Source: JBBQKP01 sp038326995
Lineage (GTDB): Bacteria > Planctomycetota > Phycisphaerae > Tepidisphaerales > Tepidisphaeraceae
Direction: 5' to 3'
DNA: 10,065 bases
Assembly (NCBI GenBank): GCA_038326995.1
Contig: JBBQKP010000121.1
Span: forward strand, 1-10,065
Shown: positions 1 through 6,861 of the stretch, in pieces
Position numbering within the stretch: the stretch's first letter is position 1
Layout of the letters: every line of letters begins with the position of its first letter
Program-made: the position numbers and the translations under genes
Notes under the pieces: model-generated
What the model was told of the DNA's origin: nothing
Databases searched by the model: none
What the model saw: only the letters and a program-made list of their open reading frames with translations

Positions 1-1990
1 TTGTGGATAGTGCGTTATAACCCGTCAGGAGTGACCGCGGCGAGCGGAGGAAGTTTCGGTTTGTCGCATTGGTTGCGGCGAAGGGTTCGAACAACGACGC
101 CGGGTCATTGCCGTACGCCTGGGCCGAGAGCGCGCCGGGTGCGATCTCGTCGAATCGCTTGGTCGACTGATACCAGAGCGTCACTTCGTTCGCGGGGAAG
201 TAAGGCCAGATGACCGAGTTGCCTGAGAAATTGCCCGCGCTGAAGGATGTGGATTGCGCAAGCACACCCTCGACTTGTCCAAACACACTAGACTTGGAAA
301 GAAGCCCGGCACGATAGGCGAGCGATGCGGCAGAGGTTGATTCGTCGAACGAAGCGAAGGGACGATCACCAATGAGCACGCCGCTGCCGCCGATGAGGTA
401 TCGTACGAATTTAGGATTCTCGATGTCCGACACCAGGCCGTCTTCGAGTGCGTTACCGAGCGTCGCGCGAAAGGCCTGTGGACGCAGTGGAGACGCGGTG
501 GGGGGAATATTGAGTCGCACCGCACCCGTGGACGCGTCTTCGGGATTCACAGGCCAGACAAAGTCGGACAGATATGTGACGGCTGGACTTGCAGGGGCAG
601 GTGGAAGCGGGCTTAGCCTCTGGTCGTAAAGAGAAGCAGAATTCCAAAGCTGTTCAGTAGGATTAGTGGAATCGAGCGAAAGGCGCAGACCGACGAGCCT
701 GCCGATGTCTGCCTCTCTTGGGTCGGGCGTGCCGACGGAATTGTAGTTCGGATGGATTGATGTATTTCGCAGCCCGCCGAGCAGTTCGACTAAGCCGATG
801 TTCGAGCGGTAGAAGCCCAGATTCGCTGACATAGATGCTGCGGTAGTGTCGAGGATTTCCTGAGCGGTGGTACCGCCAGTTCGTGCGGGAGTGGTTTGCG
901 GGTGGTTGAGCGTGAAGTCGCCTGTGACGGACAGTGCGGTGTTGATATTGATCTGCGCACTGTTGTCGATGACGCGGTAACCGACGAAGTAGGCGACGTC
1001 GGGATTTTGCACGTCTGCGTCGCCGAAAGTTGCATTGGGGCCGGTCACGTATCGGTCGCGAAAGGTTTGCTGCGAACCGGTGAAGGGCGCGGCAGGACGC
1101 ACTACGACCGGCGCGAGGCCCGAGTCGGCGATGCCATCGCCGTCGGCGTCGGCGGCGATGATCGTTCCCGCCGGGGTGATCAAGGCCGGATAGACTCGGT
1201 TGCGGTTTCTCACGCCCGTAGGATTCCCCATCGCGACCGAGGCGATGCCCAGCAGAGCGCGTGAGGCCAGCGGTTGCCCGCCGAATTGACTTGTTAGGCC
1301 AAAATCTCTCGGATCACGAAAGATCGGATCGACGAGTATTGATTGAGAACTATCTCTGCGCTGCAGGGGCTGACCGATTGCGCTCCAGAAAACAACGGTG
1401 GATGCACTGATCGCCCCGGCAGGCGTGTGTTCGGGCAAAAGCGGGGACAGCCACGGGTCACCGGCGTTTGTCGCAGTGACGATATCGCCGACCGCGTCGA
1501 AGTCGCGGAAATCAGTCGGCAGAAGCGGGAGCGCTGGCGTCGGGCTGCGGAACCGCAACGCATCCAGGACAATTGCGTTCACGTTCGGACGCGTGTCGAT
1601 CGAATAAAGGTCACGAACGATGTCCTCAAGCAGCCGAGTTTTGGTGAGACCCGCGATCTCATTGAGCCTGGTCGCGTCTATAAGCCCGTTGGGGTTTCCT
1701 TGTGCGCCGCGGCCGGTGACTTGTAAACGGTCCATTCGCACGACCGACAGATAGGCCGTGCCCATGATCGCCAGCAGGACGAGCAGAACGACGACGAATA
1801 CCAGAATCACGCCGGCACGAGCACCGACGCGAGCACCGACGCGAGCACCAGAGCGGGTCCGCGTGAGCGATCGATCGCTTAAATTGATTATGGGCTGCGG
1901 TGGAGTCGGATGGCCGCTCTGCTGATGAGTGAGGGCACGGGTTGCTTGACCGATTGATTCGCCGGGCTGCTTTAATGTCTTTTCCATCAT
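1..1990 (-). CDS. GspK-like pseudopilin / large prepilin-type protein, partial (C-terminus off the left edge)
   Basis: I translated the minus strand from the ATG at 1990 (a second in-frame ATG follows at 1987) and found no stop to base 1, so about 663 residues are visible and the gene continues outside the window. Residues about 40-60 are Arg/Gly/Ala-rich; residues 61-85 form one strong hydrophobic helix starting after RAG (RAGVILVFVVVLLVLL). This resembles a prepilin-peptidase site of the GspK kind, lacking the Glu5 of major pilins. Residues 281-291 read DADGDGIADSG, a Ca-loop-like segment. Residues 342-350 (DNSAQININ) match the D-E-x-G-x-I-N-x-N type motif of GspK proteins. GspK is a minor pseudopilin that caps the type II secretion pseudopilus in the inner membrane/periplasm. 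The divergent secretin supports a role in the same kind of machine. No clear Shine-Dalgarno precedes 1990, and the leader of about 60 residues is long, so the start is uncertain. It could instead be another planctomycete prepilin-like protein of unknown role. Confidence 0.72.
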   Translation of the reverse strand, partial: MMEKTLKQPGESIGQATRALTHQQSGHPTPPQPIINLSDRSLTRTRSGARVGARVGARAGVILVFVVVLLVLLAIMGTAYLSVVRMDRLQVTGRGAQGNPNGLIDATRLNEIAGLTKTRLLEDIVRDLYSIDTRPNVNAIVLDALRFRSPTPALPLLPTDFRDFDAVGDIVTATNAGDPWLSPLLPEHTPAGAISASTVVFWSAIGQPLQRRDSSQSILVDPIFRDPRDFGLTSQFGGQPLASRALLGIASVAMGNPTGVRNRNRVYPALITPAGTIIAADADGDGIADSGLAPVVVRPAAPFTGSQQTFRDRYVTGPNATFGDADVQNPDVAYFVGYRVIDNSAQININTALSVTGDFTLNHPQTTPARTGGTTAQEILDTTAASMSANLGFYRSNIGLVELLGGLRNTSIHPNYNSVGTPDPREADIGRLVGLRLSLDSTNPTEQLWNSASLYDQRLSPLPPAPASPAVTYLSDFVWPVNPEDASTGAVRLNIPPTASPLRPQAFRATLGNALEDGLVSDIENPKFVRYLIGGSGVLIGDRPFASFDESTSAASLAYRAGLLSKSSVFGQVEGVLAQSTSFSAGNFSGNSVIWPYFPANEVTLWYQSTKRFDEIAPGALSAQAYGNDPASLFEPFAATNATNRNFLRSPRSLLTGYNALST
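1819..1850 (-). repeat. 12-bp in-frame tandem repeat (about 2.7 copies)
   Basis: On the plus strand the unit gagcaccgacgc occurs at 1819-1830 and 1831-1842, followed by a partial copy from 1843. In the minus-strand gene it encodes repeated Gly-Ala-Arg-Val units just before the hydrophobic helix. The unit is a multiple of three, so copy-number change would lengthen or shorten the basic segment without shifting the frame. Confidence 0.8.
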
Positions 1991-2149
1991 ATTGAGTGTT
2001 CGGGTTGTCCACGTCGCATTTTCGTCGTGCGGGGCGTTATGTGCGGAAGTTCGGGCATGTCCTGATGAAGAAAATATGACTTACCCGGTGGCGGTATGAT
2101 TGACATGTTCCCGTTGATGCGGGTGCGAAGCGTGACTTTGGCCTTATCC

Positions 2150-2184
2150 GACCCCGGGGTCAAATAAAGTCGGGTCTGACAGCA
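2150..2184. repeat. Palindrome plus REP/RAYT-associated-like fragment
   Basis: Bases 2150-2161 are a perfect 12-bp palindrome (gaccccggggtc). The next bases, read on the minus strand, give gtcagacccgactttatttg followed by acccc. I recall phrases of this type (GGTCAGACCC...TTTATTTGACCCC) as recurrent non-coding fragments scattered in many genomes, often next to REP-associated tyrosine transposase genes. The palindrome is seen directly; the link to such elements is from memory and no transposase is present here. Confidence 0.4.
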
Positions 2185-2637
2185 TAGTTTGCAACGTCCG
2201 GTACTCCTCATTACGATCCCGCCCCGCGTGCGAATGTTTGCGCGCTCGTCCTGCGAGTTCAGAATTGATATATGCTTTCGCCTTTCTCCATCCTCGAAGC
2301 CCGCACTGCAAACAAGCTCTGGGTCATCCTCGACGCGAAATTATTTTCCTCCCACGGGCCATGGTCGCAGAACGAACGAAGTGGAGTCGAACGAGTAGAA
2401 CGAGACGGTAAAACAGCCGAGTGGAAGTGTGAAACGTTGCCTTCAAAAGTACGCGATGCGATGCCGTCGGGTTGGACTTGCGACTTGAACTGGCCTGTCG
2501 TCCGCGCGGCCGCGATTTCTCAAGAGCCGTGGAAGTTGGTTAGTCTTTCGCCAACGTCGGCAATGTCCGCAAAGTCTTTAACTTCAAGTCCGGGCCGTCC
2601 AGTCTGAAGCCGGAATAAATTTCACGTAAACAACAGC

Positions 2638-2642
2638 AGGAG
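2638..2642 (+). promoter_or_regulatory. Ribosome binding site for the secretin gene
   Basis: AGGAG lies 4 bases before the GTG at 2647, a short but usable spacing. It favours this GTG over the in-frame ATGs at 2680 and 2695, which have no comparable purine-rich site before them. Confidence 0.5.
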
Positions 2643-2646
2643 CGTC

Positions 2647-5600
2647 GTGACACACCCCCGAGAATCCAACACCCCTTGCATGAACGACGAAACCATGACC
2701 CGCACCGAAGAAACAGCCGTGGCCCACTCCCTTCGAGTCGGCCGGTCCGTGAGAACTGGTAAATCAACCGCCGCTGCGAAAACCGCGGCAAGTGCAGCGC
2801 TGGCGATGGCGGTGTGTGTCACCTCCGCCGCGACGGTCGTGTCGGCATTCGCCGATATCGGTGCGACTTCCATCTCGCACACGCTCTTGAATCACACGAC
2901 CCTGGCCTACGCCTTGGCCATACAGGATTCCAGTGAAGCTCAAAAGCTCGCGACGGGTTTGTCTCAGCTTAGGGCTTCGGAGTTTGAAGAAGCACTCGCG
3001 ACGCTTCAGTCGGTCTCGCCCGATTCGCTGAGTGAAGCCGACAAGGCCCAGCTCGCCTCGGCCGTGTCGTCTGCAGCGGGATCGTCCGAGCAGCGCAAGG
3101 CCGCCCGCGCCGCGTTCGAGTCCGGAGAGCAGAAGCTCGCCGCCAACGATCCGCTTGGCGCATTGTCTGATTACGTCGCCGCACGCGACAACGCGTTCGC
3201 CGACGCAGGCACATCCGGCAAGGCCGGCGAACAGATCAGCGTCGCACGCGATGTGATTCGCTCGTCGGGCACGAACCTCCGCCCTTTGTATGACGAAGCC
3301 GTCGCGGATTTCCGCGGTGGCAATCTTGGCTCTGCCAAGTCGAAGTTCTCTTCGCTCGACGCGGCAGGTTTCCGTGCGCCGTTGTTCCAGAAGAGCCCGG
3401 AAGGTTATTTGCGAGACATCGGCAAGCAACTCCCCGCGGCAGTTGTTGCGCCGGCTGTCGGGGCACCGGCTGTCGGGGCACCAGATGCGTCACCCGCCGT
3501 GGCGACGTTGACCGAAGTTCCCGCGCCCGTGTTGGACGCGAGTGACGAATCCGCGAGTGACGTAGCGACGAGTGACGCGGTCGCCGAGGCGCGCGAAGCT
3601 TACCTTCGCGGCAAGACGCAGTTCAATAGCGGCGATTGGATCGCCGCCCGTGCGAATTTCAATCGCGCTGTCGAGCTTGACTATAAGAATCGCATTTTCG
3701 AAACCAGCCCGCAGACACTTATTTTGCGGATGGACAAGAAGGAACAGGCCGATGCCGTTCGTGCGGCTGAAGAAGCCCGTCGAGATAGTGAGGTCGTGGT
3801 TGCGGACGCACCGACAATGGAATCAAAGGTCGACGCACCGGCAATGGAATCAAAGGTCGACGCACCGGCAATGGAATCAAAGGTCGACGCACCGACAATG
3901 GAATCAAAGATCGACGCACCGGCAATGGTATCAACAGTCGACGCACCGGCGATGGAATCAACGGCTGGAGCACCGGCGATAACGCCGCCCCAAGCCACTA
4001 CCGCTGCGACGGGTTTGCAGGCTCTTGTCGATACCGACAAGTTGCGCACAGCACAGAAACAGGCTGAAGCCCTTCAGTTGGTGAAGCTCGCTGATGAAGC
4101 CAAGGCAGGCAACCGTCTGGATGAAGCGCTTGGTCTGTACACGCGAGCCGCGACACTGGACCCGGCAAATGGCACGGCCCAGACGGGACGAAACGACCTT
4201 TTGAAGCTCACGGGGCGCGAGCCGGGGCAATCCGATCTGCTAAGCGAAACCGCCAGGCAGATCGAAGCCAGGCGTCAAGCGATCCAGTTTAGTTATCAAT
4301 CGGCCCTTGAAGAGTCTCGACTGGCGCTTCAGGCCCAGGACTTCGCCAGCGCCCGTAATGCACTGGTCAAGGCCCAGGCGGCCCGCGATTCTGACCCGGG
4401 TATTTTCCGTCAGGACGAGATTAAGGCGTTCGACTCGGAAATTGCGACCATTCGCACGGAAGTCGCGACGACCGAAGGCTCGTTCAACCGCTCAAAGGCA
4501 GAGGAAGACAACGTCGAGCGTCAGAAGACTGAGCAGCAGACTCTCAAGGCAACCGAGCAGGCCAAGCGAGACCAGATTCGCTCACTCACACAACAGAGCC
4601 GACGGCTGACTCAGGAAGGTCAGTATAAAGAGGCGCTCGCAGTGATCGACCAGATTTTGGTGATTGACCCGCGAAACGACTACGCAAGTGCGATTCGGAA
4701 TATCGTTTACGATCAGCTTCAGATTCGCAATCAGCGTGTCACGATCGAACGAATGAATCGCAACATGGTTGATGTTCTCAACTCTGCAGAGGAACAGCGG
4801 GTTCCGATTCCGACATTGCTGGAGTACCCGACGGATTGGCCCGATTTGTCCAAAGGTCGCGACGTGTATGTCGAAGTCGAACGCGGCGGAGGTAATACCT
4901 CCGACCAGGCGATTCAACAGGTCCTGTCTCGCGCCCTCCCCGAAGTCCGTTTCGACGCAGTGCCGTTCACTGACGTGATCGACTTCCTGCGAGATACAAC
5001 ACAGTCCAATATCTTCGTCAACTGGACGGCTTTGGAAGGGGCGGGAATCGACCGCAACTTCCCCATCACACAGCGGCTTCGCAACGTACGATTCGGCAAG
5101 GTATTGAAACTGGTTTTAGAATCGGTCGGCGGCGGCGTGGTGCAGCTCGGCTTCAGCGTCGATGACGGCGTTATCACCATCTCGACCAACGAAGACCTCG
5201 CCCGAAATACTGTTTTCCGATCCTACGACATTCGCGACTTGCTCACGCAGGTTCCCGATTTCGATACCGCACCGCAGTTCAGTCTTACTGGTGGCGGTGG
5301 TGGTGGCGGTGGCGGCGGAGGTGGCGGCGGCGGTGGCGGTGGTAGTCTGTTCGGCGGCGGCGGTGGCGGCGGCGGTCAGGGCGGCGGTCAGGGCGGAGCA
5401 GACGATGCCACTCGCGAAGAACGCGTGCAGCAAATCATTGCCCTTATTCAAGACACCGTCGCTTCAGACAGTTGGAGGGATGCGGGCGGGCTTATCGGTT
5501 CTGTCCAGGAACTCAACGGCAGCCTGATCGTGACTCAGACCCCTGAAAACCAGATCTCCGTCGCGGACGTCCTGGCCAAGCTCCGCGAGACCCGTGCGAT

Positions 5601-6537
5601 TCAGGTGAACATCGAAGCCCGCTTCCTTCGCGTACAGCGAAACTTCCTGGAAGATATAGGCGTGGATTTCGACTTCGCGTTCAACCTTAACGGCGCTACA
5701 AGTGCCGAAAATGCCGACGAGACAGGGTCCACGTTCTCGCCCATTCGTGTTGATCAGACCTCATCGCAGTTCAGTGCGGCCCCGCTTCTCGATACCACTG
5801 GACCGGGTAATCTTGCGAATGAATTCGTCGGTTCAGACGGGTCGCCAAGGGCAAACCTCTCAACCAGCATCAGCGCCTTCCTCGATGATTTCCAGGCAAC
5901 CTTGTTCCTGCGTGCGACCCAGGCCAATCAGGCTGTGACCACGCTCAATGCACCGCGACTGACGCTGTTCAACGGCCAGCGGGCTTTCATCCTCGTTGCC
6001 GTCGAACGTTCGTTCATTTCCGATCTGACCCCCGTGGTCGGAACAGGCGTGGGCCTGTTTGATCCGGAAATCGACGTCGTGCAAACTGGTGTCTCTCTCG
6101 ACGTGCAGGCAACGGTCAGTGCGGACCGTAAGTACGTGCAGCTCACCCTTCGTCCGCAGCTCGCACGACTCATCGCCTTGCGTCCCTTCGCCGTGCAGGG
6201 GCTAGGCGGAACGGCCGGCGATGGCGGTGGTGGTGTGATCACTACCGAACCGGTAACCGCTTTCCTGCAGCAGCCCGAACTCGAAATCACCCAGCTTTCG
6301 ACCACCGTCAGCGTGCCCGACAAAGGCACGATCCTTCTGGGCGGACAGACGCTCTCCAACGAGCTCGATCGCGAGTCGGGCGTCCCGGTCTTGTCGAAGG
6401 TGCCGTTCCTCAAGCGGCTCTTCACCAACCGAGGCACGGCAAGCGACGAGTCGATCCTGCTGATCATGGTCAAGCCCGAGATCATCCTGCAGCGTGAGAT
6501 CGAGCAACAGAAGTTCCCAAATCTCGACACGAAATAA
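2647..6537 (+). CDS. TPR-rich outer-membrane secretin (type II secretion / type IV pilus family)
   Basis: The 1296-residue product should form the gated outer-membrane ring of a type II secretion or type IV pilus-like machine. The GTG start at 2647 has AGGAG before it. A long basic N-region is followed by a hydrophobic stretch at about 46-68 with a likely signal-peptidase site after AFA (69). TPR-like helical units lie at about 100-125, 150-182, 214-242, 313-345, 479-512, 549-585 and 649-685, with a charged coiled-coil-prone stretch at 590-650. A nine-residue repeat occupies 387-449. Residues 759-865 resemble an STN/N0 domain, 882-918 are glycine-rich, 926-980 look like a second periplasmic N-domain, and about 985-1290 are the secretin domain. 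This ends with the characteristic VPVLSKVPFLKRLF (1246-1259) and ILLIMVKPEII segments. At 1296 residues it is about twice the usual GspD/PilQ length; the excess is the TPR front end. The family is clear; whether it is GspD-, PilQ- or planctomycete-specific is not. Confidence 0.92.
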   Translation: MTHPRESNTPCMNDETMTRTEETAVAHSLRVGRSVRTGKSTAAAKTAASAALAMAVCVTSAATVVSAFADIGATSISHTLLNHTTLAYALAIQDSSEAQKLATGLSQLRASEFEEALATLQSVSPDSLSEADKAQLASAVSSAAGSSEQRKAARAAFESGEQKLAANDPLGALSDYVAARDNAFADAGTSGKAGEQISVARDVIRSSGTNLRPLYDEAVADFRGGNLGSAKSKFSSLDAAGFRAPLFQKSPEGYLRDIGKQLPAAVVAPAVGAPAVGAPDASPAVATLTEVPAPVLDASDESASDVATSDAVAEAREAYLRGKTQFNSGDWIAARANFNRAVELDYKNRIFETSPQTLILRMDKKEQADAVRAAEEARRDSEVVVADAPTMESKVDAPAMESKVDAPAMESKVDAPTMESKIDAPAMVSTVDAPAMESTAGAPAITPPQATTAATGLQALVDTDKLRTAQKQAEALQLVKLADEAKAGNRLDEALGLYTRAATLDPANGTAQTGRNDLLKLTGREPGQSDLLSETARQIEARRQAIQFSYQSALEESRLALQAQDFASARNALVKAQAARDSDPGIFRQDEIKAFDSEIATIRTEVATTEGSFNRSKAEEDNVERQKTEQQTLKATEQAKRDQIRSLTQQSRRLTQEGQYKEALAVIDQILVIDPRNDYASAIRNIVYDQLQIRNQRVTIERMNRNMVDVLNSAEEQRVPIPTLLEYPTDWPDLSKGRDVYVEVERGGGNTSDQAIQQVLSRALPEVRFDAVPFTDVIDFLRDTTQSNIFVNWTALEGAGIDRNFPITQRLRNVRFGKVLKLVLESVGGGVVQLGFSVDDGVITISTNEDLARNTVFRSYDIRDLLTQVPDFDTAPQFSLTGGGGGGGGGGGGGGGGGGSLFGGGGGGGGQGGGQGGADDATREERVQQIIALIQDTVASDSWRDAGGLIGSVQELNGSLIVTQTPENQISVADVLAKLRETRAIQVNIEARFLRVQRNFLEDIGVDFDFAFNLNGATSAENADETGSTFSPIRVDQTSSQFSAAPLLDTTGPGNLANEFVGSDGSPRANLSTSISAFLDDFQATLFLRATQANQAVTTLNAPRLTLFNGQRAFILVAVERSFISDLTPVVGTGVGLFDPEIDVVQTGVSLDVQATVSADRKYVQLTLRPQLARLIALRPFAVQGLGGTAGDGGGGVITTEPVTAFLQQPELEITQLSTTVSVPDKGTILLGGQTLSNELDRESGVPVLSKVPFLKRLFTNRGTASDESILLIMVKPEIILQREIEQQKFPNLDTK
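3451..3480 (+). repeat. 15-bp direct tandem duplication in the secretin gene
   Basis: The unit ccggctgtcggggca occurs twice back to back at 3451-3465 and 3466-3480, encoding PAVGA twice in a Pro/Ala/Val-rich linker between TPR-like blocks. The copies are identical, suggesting recent slippage. Confidence 0.85.
3805..3993 (+). repeat. 27-bp in-frame minisatellite (six copies plus a decayed seventh)
   Basis: Units start at 3805, 3832, 3859, 3886, 3913 and 3940, with a degenerate one at 3967. Each encodes nine residues of the type DAPAMESKV (residues 387-440, then GAPAITPPQ). Copies 1-4 differ at only a few bases (gca/aca alternation, aaggtc/aagatc) while copies 5-7 drift, so the array looks recently expanded from its 5' side. 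The segment joins two TPR-like blocks in the periplasmic part of the secretin and is likely an unstructured spacer. Confidence 0.93.
5290..5400 (+). repeat. Polyglycine-coding low-complexity tract
   Basis: Eighteen consecutive glycine codons (5290-5343) are followed by Ser-Leu-Phe, eight more glycines and a Gly-Gln-rich end (residues 882 to about 918). GGT, GGC and a single GGA are mixed, so the tract is kept at protein level rather than being a pure DNA microsatellite. It sits between the STN/N0-like domain and the next periplasmic domain and is probably a flexible linker. Confidence 0.9.
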
Positions 6538-6606
6538 GTAGGTTCGAGTAGTCGAGTTTGCGGTAGTCGCATTTGGACAACACTGTCGCACGCATCTGCC
6601 TGATTC
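6538..6606 (+). other. Short 3' spacer between secretin stop and terminator
   Basis: These 69 bases follow the TAA of the secretin gene and lead into the terminator stem. No gene or structured element was recognised in them. Confidence 0.5.
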
Positions 6607-6642
6607 AAGACGCCCACCCATTTTTATGGGTGGGCGTCTTTT
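6607..6642 (+). terminator. Rho-independent terminator of the secretin gene
   Basis: A perfect 15-bp stem pairs 6607-6621 with 6626-6640 around a four-T loop. The GC-rich core is cgcccaccc/gggtgggcg, and the stem ends in a TTTT run (6639-6642). It lies 69 bases after the secretin stop, so transcription should end here and the downstream gene is a separate unit. The stem is flanked by AA before and TT after, so it could also act weakly on the opposite strand. Confidence 0.9.
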
Positions 6643-6861
6643 ACATCTATTCAGCGGCGCAACAGTTTGTCGTTAGGCGCGGATTATTTTGCCCGGCTCA
6701 TCGTCAATCTGCATCATCGAAGATCCAGCGGGTTGGAATCAACTGGCTCGCAGGTGCGGCCAGTAGATGATTTCGCTGATCAGGCTCGCACCATGCGCAG
6801 GTTCATCGGTTTGGCGTGTTACTTGGTCTGCAGAGGTTGAAAAAAAAGGAAAAGTGCACAA
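6643..6861. other. Upstream region of the PQQ-dehydrogenase-like gene
   Basis: These 219 bases between the terminator and the next start should carry the promoter for the dehydrogenase-like gene. I see no confident -35/-10 pair. A 15-codon frame (6793-6840, MRRFIGLACYLVCRG) ends directly before the A-rich ribosome binding site, but it has no clear site of its own. The run of eight A at 6840-6847 precedes the start. Confidence 0.45.
6846..6850 (+). promoter_or_regulatory. Ribosome binding site for the PQQ-dehydrogenase-like gene
   Basis: AAGGA at the end of an A-run lies 11 bases before the ATG at 6862, slightly long spacing but the only purine-rich site here. It supports the ATG that gives the expected MKLNRR basic N-terminus. 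Confidence 0.55.

Larger units (their letters stand above)
1991..2646. other. Divergent intergenic region (656 bp)
   Basis: This gap separates the minus-strand pseudopilin-like gene from the plus-strand secretin gene and must contain promoters for both if they are transcribed independently. I could not identify a convincing -35/-10 pair on either strand. Short frames exist (for example 2272-2607 plus, 1987-2211 minus), but they have no ribosome binding site and no recognisable protein features. The only distinct structure seen is the palindrome and RAYT-like fragment at 2150-2184. The gap is long for a bacterial divergent promoter, so it may hold remnants of an inserted element. Confidence 0.6.

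Noticed and set aside
1343..1726. Plus-strand frames opposite the GspK-like gene (also 896-1264 and others)
   Set aside because: They are antisense to a continuous minus-strand coding frame with clear protein features, and their translations are Arg-rich and featureless.
2272..2607. A 111-codon plus-strand frame in the divergent intergenic region
   Set aside because: It has no ribosome binding site, no recognisable motif and an irregular composition; more likely a chance frame.
3805..3993. CRISPR-like array
   Set aside because: The units are directly adjacent with no spacers and lie in-frame in a coding gene.
3681..4049. Minus-strand frame with regular repeats of a TFDSIAGAS type
   Set aside because: It is the shadow of the 27-bp repeat, which is a multiple of three and so produces repeated peptides in every frame.
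5116..5451. Minus-strand Ala/Thr-rich frame across the glycine tract
   Set aside because: It is the complement of glycine codons read in another frame and has no independent support.
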